Below, piece after piece: positions 59,145 through 64,000 of a stretch of 64,000 bases of DNA. Location of the stretch: assembly GCA_948567375.1 (NCBI GenBank), contig OX419756.1, forward strand, positions 57,488,333 through 57,552,332. Direction: 5' to 3'. The first letter of the stretch is position 1. Every line of letters begins with the position of its first letter. This DNA comes from Lunularia cruciata (taxonomy: Eukaryota; Streptophyta; Marchantiopsida; Lunulariales; Lunulariaceae). A model generated the notes under the pieces. It did no database searches. It was given only the letters and a program-made list of their open reading frames with translations, and was not told the origin of the DNA. Both the position numbers and the translations under genes were made by a program.

Positions 59145-59734
59145 TGTAATACTATAAGCTAAACATATTATCTAGAGGTGAAATTTGGCTTGGTAACATC
59201 TAGAAGGATATTATATATGATGGACAAAGTAGATCAGATAGAGGTATCACCACAAGAATACTTCCATTAATAGAGTAGGAGTCACAAACATCTTGAAAAT
59301 TTTAGAGCTAATTTCAAAGGCCTAAATGGAAGAATAAGGCCTTGAAAATGGAACACATCCTCCTCTCCAAGAGAAAAAGTTGGCCTTATCTCCCCCACAA
59401 TTTGTCTTATTGAGAGCTTTCCAATGGTACCTCACCCATGAGCTTCCTATAAGAAGATTCACTAAAGATTCTCTTTGGTCAAACTTGTTTGACCAGCTAG
59501 ATGGGACAAAAACCAATATGCCACCCATCCATGCAAATAATCTAAGAGTGGAGCTTGCTGATATGTCACCAATCCATGTATCTGATCCAAGGGTGAAGCT
59601 TCCATTGAAGGAATACTCTTTACTATATAATAAAGACAAGGTGCTCCTTTGGGGCATCAAAGTATTGAGTGTGAAGCTTTGTGTTTCTTCTATTGTGTTT
59701 TTCTTGAGATTTCTCCTATGCTCAAGACATTACA
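59145..59734 (+). repeat. Solo LTR, family B, short form
   Basis: 590 bp, TGTAATACT to CATTACA, single U3 block. Flanks TTAGT and TCAAT suggest a decayed target duplication. Confidence 0.85.
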
Positions 59735-60410
59735 TCAATTCAACAATATAATCTCTACTTGGAAACCTCAAGAGATTTGCTCAAGATTTCTACCACCCTG
59801 TTCCTTTTCACTTTGATTCCCCATCATGACTGAATATTTGATTTCACATGACAATGTGATTCTCACTCTATTTTACAATTTTTTGTCCTAAGCTCCCAAT
59901 AGTGTTGAAAAAATTTAGCAAATTGTGTTGTAAAATGCTTGCACAATGTCACAAGAGATGGGTGGTTGTTGAGAGAGAAATATAGAGATAAACTTGGAAA
60001 AAAGCAAAAAGCAAAAATTGAAATTGCAAAAAGATTCAACTCATGGCCTTTTTATAGCCCCAATAGGGTGAGGTCCATCCTTCTTGCATCACAATGGTTG
60101 GTGAGGGATCACAATCATCCATTGCACACATGAGACTGGGTGCAAAGTAATTGCCAACGGTTCTTTTGCATTGCATGAATCTTGAAATGGGATGGTAGAA
60201 ATTAGGTGAGTTCTGTATTTGTCAGAAAGTTGTTGTGGCCCTTATTGTCCTTCAAAATCGTGTGAAGTCAGGATTTCCATTGAAGTAGAGTGATTCATTT
60301 TGTTGGGGAATCCCCTTTGTAAGCCTTATGGAACAAAAACAAGAGTATGCCTGAACTAGGGAGTTTGTGCAAGTGGTGGAGACATACAACTCCATTACAG
60401 TTTGACAAAA
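59735..60410. other. AT-rich stretch, nothing recognised
   Basis: No supported gene or repeat between the solo LTR and the coiled-coil-coding remnant. Confidence 0.35.
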
Positions 60411-60900
60411 GATGCCAATGGCTTGCATGGAAGTTCAAGCTTACAAGAAACAAAAACAAACCTTAAAGCTAGAACCTTCATCAAAAGATAGTGCAAGTAA
60501 AATGATGTCATACAAGTTGACTCAAGAGGGAGGTCCATTGCAAGGAAAAGGGGCAATTGACAAACAAGTTGTTGGAGCTGCTCAGAGCATGAAGCTGGGG
60601 ATTGAGGAGTTCATCAAGCAAATTTCATCTCCCATAGTGAACAAGCAAGAAGGATGACTAAATAACAAAGCATAATTGTTGCTCCCACTTAACAAAAATG
60701 AAGTTCTTCCAACCGACAAAGAGAAGATGCTAATTGTGGAATCCATCTCCTAAATGGCAGCTGCATTCTTCACTTTGGCTCCTAATGAGGAGGAAACTCC
60801 ACATTACAAAAAAAATATGGAGATAAAAAAAACTTGCTTGGTGGCAAATTTTGTCAAGGGCACAAATTACAATGAGACGGGAACATCAACCAAAGTCCAA

Positions 60901-61004
60901 CAAAACTTGCAAGACAAATCCCATTGTCCTTAGTATGTGAAGGATAGGTAGACAAAACTTGCAAGACAAATCCCACTGTCCTTAGTATGTGAAGGATAGG
61001 TAGA
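60901..61004 (+). repeat. 52-bp tandem duplication
   Basis: Copies at 60901-60952 and 60953-61004, starting CAAAACTTGCAAGACAAATC, almost identical, so recent. Confidence 0.9.
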
Positions 61005-61913
61005 TAGAGATGATGTCATTGCTGAAACAACACCTTCAACTAACAACAATGAGGCAGGTATGAAAAAGGAAGTTGCCTTTGCTTACAAAGCAAAGGAGAC
61101 GATCATTTTGAGCCATAACAAGAATCCAACATCCAAAATGAAGAAGACTCTCTAAAGACAACTGTGCAAGGATGGCAATTCTCTACTTTGGCCTATGGTG
61201 GTCTACACCATTCATACCATGATGCCATCAATGGAAGCATTGTAAGAACTTCACATAATCTACCTCAAGCTAGATCCAAAGATAAAGGAACCAATGGCTC
61301 TAATCCGCCACTTACATCACCTAGTCCAAACCAAGACAAATAAGAAGGACAAGAATGTGGGGAGCACCTAGAAGGAGGAACTAAAATGGTAGGAGGAGTA
61401 TGAAAAGTTGAACCAAGGTGTAAAGAAGGAGGTTGACAACCATAGCCTACAAGTCTTCTACCAATGAACCCAACACAAAGAGGAGATACAAAATTGGTAA
61501 GACAGACTTGTTATGCTACAAAGCAAGCTAGAAATGGCCCAATTGGAGGTGAACGTAGTGGAGACCAAATACAACAACCTGAAGTAGCTAATTGACCTCC
61601 ACATCTCTAACCTATCTACCAACCTCAATTGACAATAGGAGAGGTTGTTGGAGCAAGACAAGCAGATTTATAAGGAGATGATTGACAAATTAAATAAATA
61701 AATCTAGAGAGCTACTCATGATTATATTTCATAGGAATACCTAGAAACTAAGCCAATTGGATCACATGGCTAATAAGACCTCCAAACAAACAAAGGTGAA
61801 TGATTTATGCACTCAAATTGATGCATTGGAGATGAAGATGTACTCAAATGAGCAACTCAAAGAGTTGTCTATGAAACTCCAAAGTCACACTCACACCAAG
61901 TTCAAGGAGACTT

Positions 61914-62594
61914 TGTAACACCCAATTGTGCATGTATGTGCTATTGAAATATTAAGTTTGGTATTATAAGTACTTGAGAGATATTATTTATATAGAAATA
62001 AAGGATAGTTTTACATTAGTTATGATTAGCTAAAGTTAGTCATAACTAAGATAGAGTGGATCTTACTTTTGAGGAGTAGAGAAGATGAGTACCACTCTTT
62101 TTAATTCTAATGTATTGACTTGGTATTATGCTTAGATGTTTGGCTTTGAGAAAAGAGTTGAGAACTCTTGGACCCACAAGCCTTTTGTTTCAGAGTCTTC
62201 TATAGTCCAAAGATAACCCATGTGAAGGAATCCTTGACTTACTTGTTGGGTCAAGATAAGACCACATGCTTAGGAGGATATTTCCATGAGTATGAATATT
62301 CCTTTAGACTTTTTGAATTTTGGCTTAGTAACTTGAGTTAGTCTAATAATTAGTAACTTTGGTGTGTAACTATTTCATAAGTATATAAACTAGGGGTGAA
62401 GAGGTACTCAACATCCTTTCATTTGTAACTATCTCTCTCTCATTGAGTTCTCTAGTAAGAAATGGTTTAAGTCTTGGAGTGTTAGCCTTGGAGGAGTATG
62501 ATGTAGTTGGGGTTCCTTGCCTTCTAAGTCCATGGTGCACTACCATAATAGCCATCAGAGGTTCATCTTGAGTGAGAGACAGGCCGGCTCACAA
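61914..62594 (+). repeat. Solo LTR, family C
   Basis: 681 bp, TGTAACACCC to GGCTCACA, with TATA-like GTATATAAACTAG near 62383. It interrupts the coiled-coil-coding remnant; the target duplication is eroded. Confidence 0.88.
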
Positions 62595-62721
62595 CTCAAA
62601 CTAGCTTTGAACAAGTTGTGAAAGGCTATCAAAAGGAGCTTGTGGACCTAGTCCATATATGCAAGGGAGTTGAGAGTTTGGCCCAAGCACCCCCTACCAC
62701 TCCCATTGAGGAATAGTGACT

Positions 62722-64000
62722 AAAGCCTTGTCGTACAAAGAATTTCATAGCCATTGTTGTTATCTAATGATGAAACATCATTTTGTACATATTGTCAATA
62801 TCTTTTTTTTGTAGCCTTAGGAAGTTTGTAGAGGTACATAATTTGTAAATAGGTAACCGGTCTAAACCAATACATAGTATTAGCCTATTCAAAGTAGATG
62901 ACCTCTAATTGAGTTGATTACAAATGCAGCTACCTACCATTAGGTTTAGGGTTAGGATAATATATGATCAAGATTGAGTGGTTTAGATGTACTTAGGAAA
63001 GTTCTATCCATTTTAACCCTTGAACCTTTTTGTGGCCAAGCAGGAAATGTATAAAAGGCTTAGGATTGATGTTCACTAGCTCTATTTAGTGCATTCTTCT
63101 TTTGCAAGTAATTAAAATTTTTATACTATCAAGACACATGAGTCGGTATTTGTGTTTTAGTCTACCTTCTAAATGAATGATTATATGCTCAGTTGATTTA
63201 GGAACAATGAATCCTGATTTACAAAACTAGGCATTGGAGTGTGATGATACATTTGTGCAAAACTAGAGTTTAGCTCTCTTAAAGTTTGGCCAAAGTCAAG
63301 AACAACATAGAAAGAGGTTTGCATGACCTCAACGTCTTGTCAAGTAACACTCTTAGATAAGATTGAGTAGCACAATGTTTTTGACTCCTATAATCTCATG
63401 CCTTTTGGGAAGCATAAAACATGGTATTATGGTCATAGCCTTTTGAGTGACTTTTTAATTCTTTTAAATTCTAAAATCTCTTTCACCCGGTTTAGTTCAA
63501 AAAGGTATCAAACTTCCTTTGTGCAATGTCGTAGTGGGTGGAATTTTGCATGACTCATGGTGGAGGTAATGTACAAACCACAGCTCCTACAAATCTCACC
63601 TTAGTAGTTTGATGCTTGGATGGAAAATTTGCAAAAAAAGAGGCTTTAGAATGAAGTGACCTTTGTTCCAAACAAACCCACTCCTTCGTAGGAATCCCAT
63701 GGATTCAAATGTTTAGTACACAAGAATATATTAATTAGCATTTTGTAGTGTCACTCATTTGGATCACATTACCCTCTTCTTGGAATGATGCTGCCCAAGA
63801 GGTTAGACACAAAAGAATATATTTTCTTCATTATGACCCCATTTATCTTGTTTTAGTCATTTCCAACCTGTATCCTTGAGTGAACAACCTGTTCTTAACA
63901 ATTATACTATAATAAGTTGGCATTGAGTCACAATAGACTTTGTTGCTTGCAAGAAGAGCTCTATCTTCTCTACATCCTTACTAAGTTTCTCAAGCCTATG
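62722..64000. other. AT-rich end of the window, nothing recognised
   Basis: Possible 3' flank of the coiled-coil remnant. I see no open frame with a domain, no LTR edge and no notable repeat. Confidence 0.4.

Larger units (their letters stand above)
60412..62721 (+). pseudogene. Coiled-coil-coding remnant split by a family-C LTR
   Basis: An open stretch at 60412-60657 reads as Lys/Gln-rich protein (YKKQKQTLKLEPSSKD; QSMKLGIEEFIKQISS). Charged helical sequence continues in pieces (KLEMAQLEVNVVETKYNNL and QERLLEQDKQIYKEMIDKL, 61400-61700). After the family-C LTR the frame-like text resumes (FEQVVKGYQKELVDLV; ending at TAG about 62721). Heptad-like spacing suggests a coiled coil. No known domain is visible. 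Composition recalls the protein of element X, but I could not align them. Confidence 0.4.

Noticed and set aside
62941-62956. GGTTTAGGGTTAGG as telomere sequence
   Set aside because: Only about two repeat units; expected by chance in AT-rich DNA.
1-64000. tRNA, rRNA or CRISPR arrays
   Set aside because: No cloverleaf-type gene, rRNA core sequence or regularly spaced repeat array was seen; the tandem repeats found lack unique spacers, and the tRNA-like text is limited to retroelement primer-binding sites.

Overview
The window looks like nuclear DNA of a land plant, most likely a bryophyte such as a moss. The reasons are LTR retroelements primed by a plant-type initiator-methionine tRNA site (TGGTATCAAAGC-like), Ty3/gypsy elements with chromodomains, a Mutator-like transposon, small GT-AG introns, TTTAGGG-like sequence and a plant 2-oxoglutarate dioxygenase pseudogene. 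The species is inference; no marker gene fixes it.

Layout. (1) 1-20.6 kb is an AT-rich stack of nested, decayed LTR elements. A plus-strand Ty3/gypsy element of family A (16.4-20.6 kb) was split by a minus-strand family-B element (5.9-16.4 kb). That element then received a second family-A element (1-5.9 kb), a family-C solo LTR (9.0-9.7 kb) and an unclassified 3.7-kb element X (11.0-15.5 kb), which carries its own charged protein gene and a family-B solo LTR. (2) 21.1-23.6 kb is a Mutator-like DNA transposon with about 200-bp terminal inverted repeats and a perfect 8-bp target duplication. (3) 24-26.8 kb is AT-rich with gene-fragment-like sequence and a strong hairpin. (4) 26.9-41.5 kb is a gene island without recognisable LTR elements. 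It holds a 195-aa protein with an N-terminal acylation motif (minus), a decayed 2-oxoglutarate/Fe(II) dioxygenase (plus), tandem repeats and a 35-base G run, and an eight-exon minus-strand gene. I assembled that gene exon by exon; it encodes 528 aa with a calponin-homology domain at the N-terminus and a membrane segment plus LysM domain at the C-terminus. (5) 42-46 kb holds tandem repeats, a family-A LTR and unidentified coding-like remnants. (6) 46-64 kb is a second nest: a minus-strand Ty3/gypsy element of family D was hit by a family-C LTR, which was itself hit by a nearly complete, young family-B element (47,703-54,313) with 5-bp target duplications. Two further family-B solo LTRs and a coiled-coil-coding remnant split by another family-C LTR follow.

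The CH/transmembrane/LysM gene is the most interesting host gene: its layout suggests a membrane protein linking a cytoskeletal-type domain to a glycan-binding domain. Element X and the coiled-coil remnant near 60-62 kb may be members of a poorly described class of elements with their own long charged or coiled-coil proteins.

The retroelements are described as fossils: position, family, parts, nesting and likely age only.
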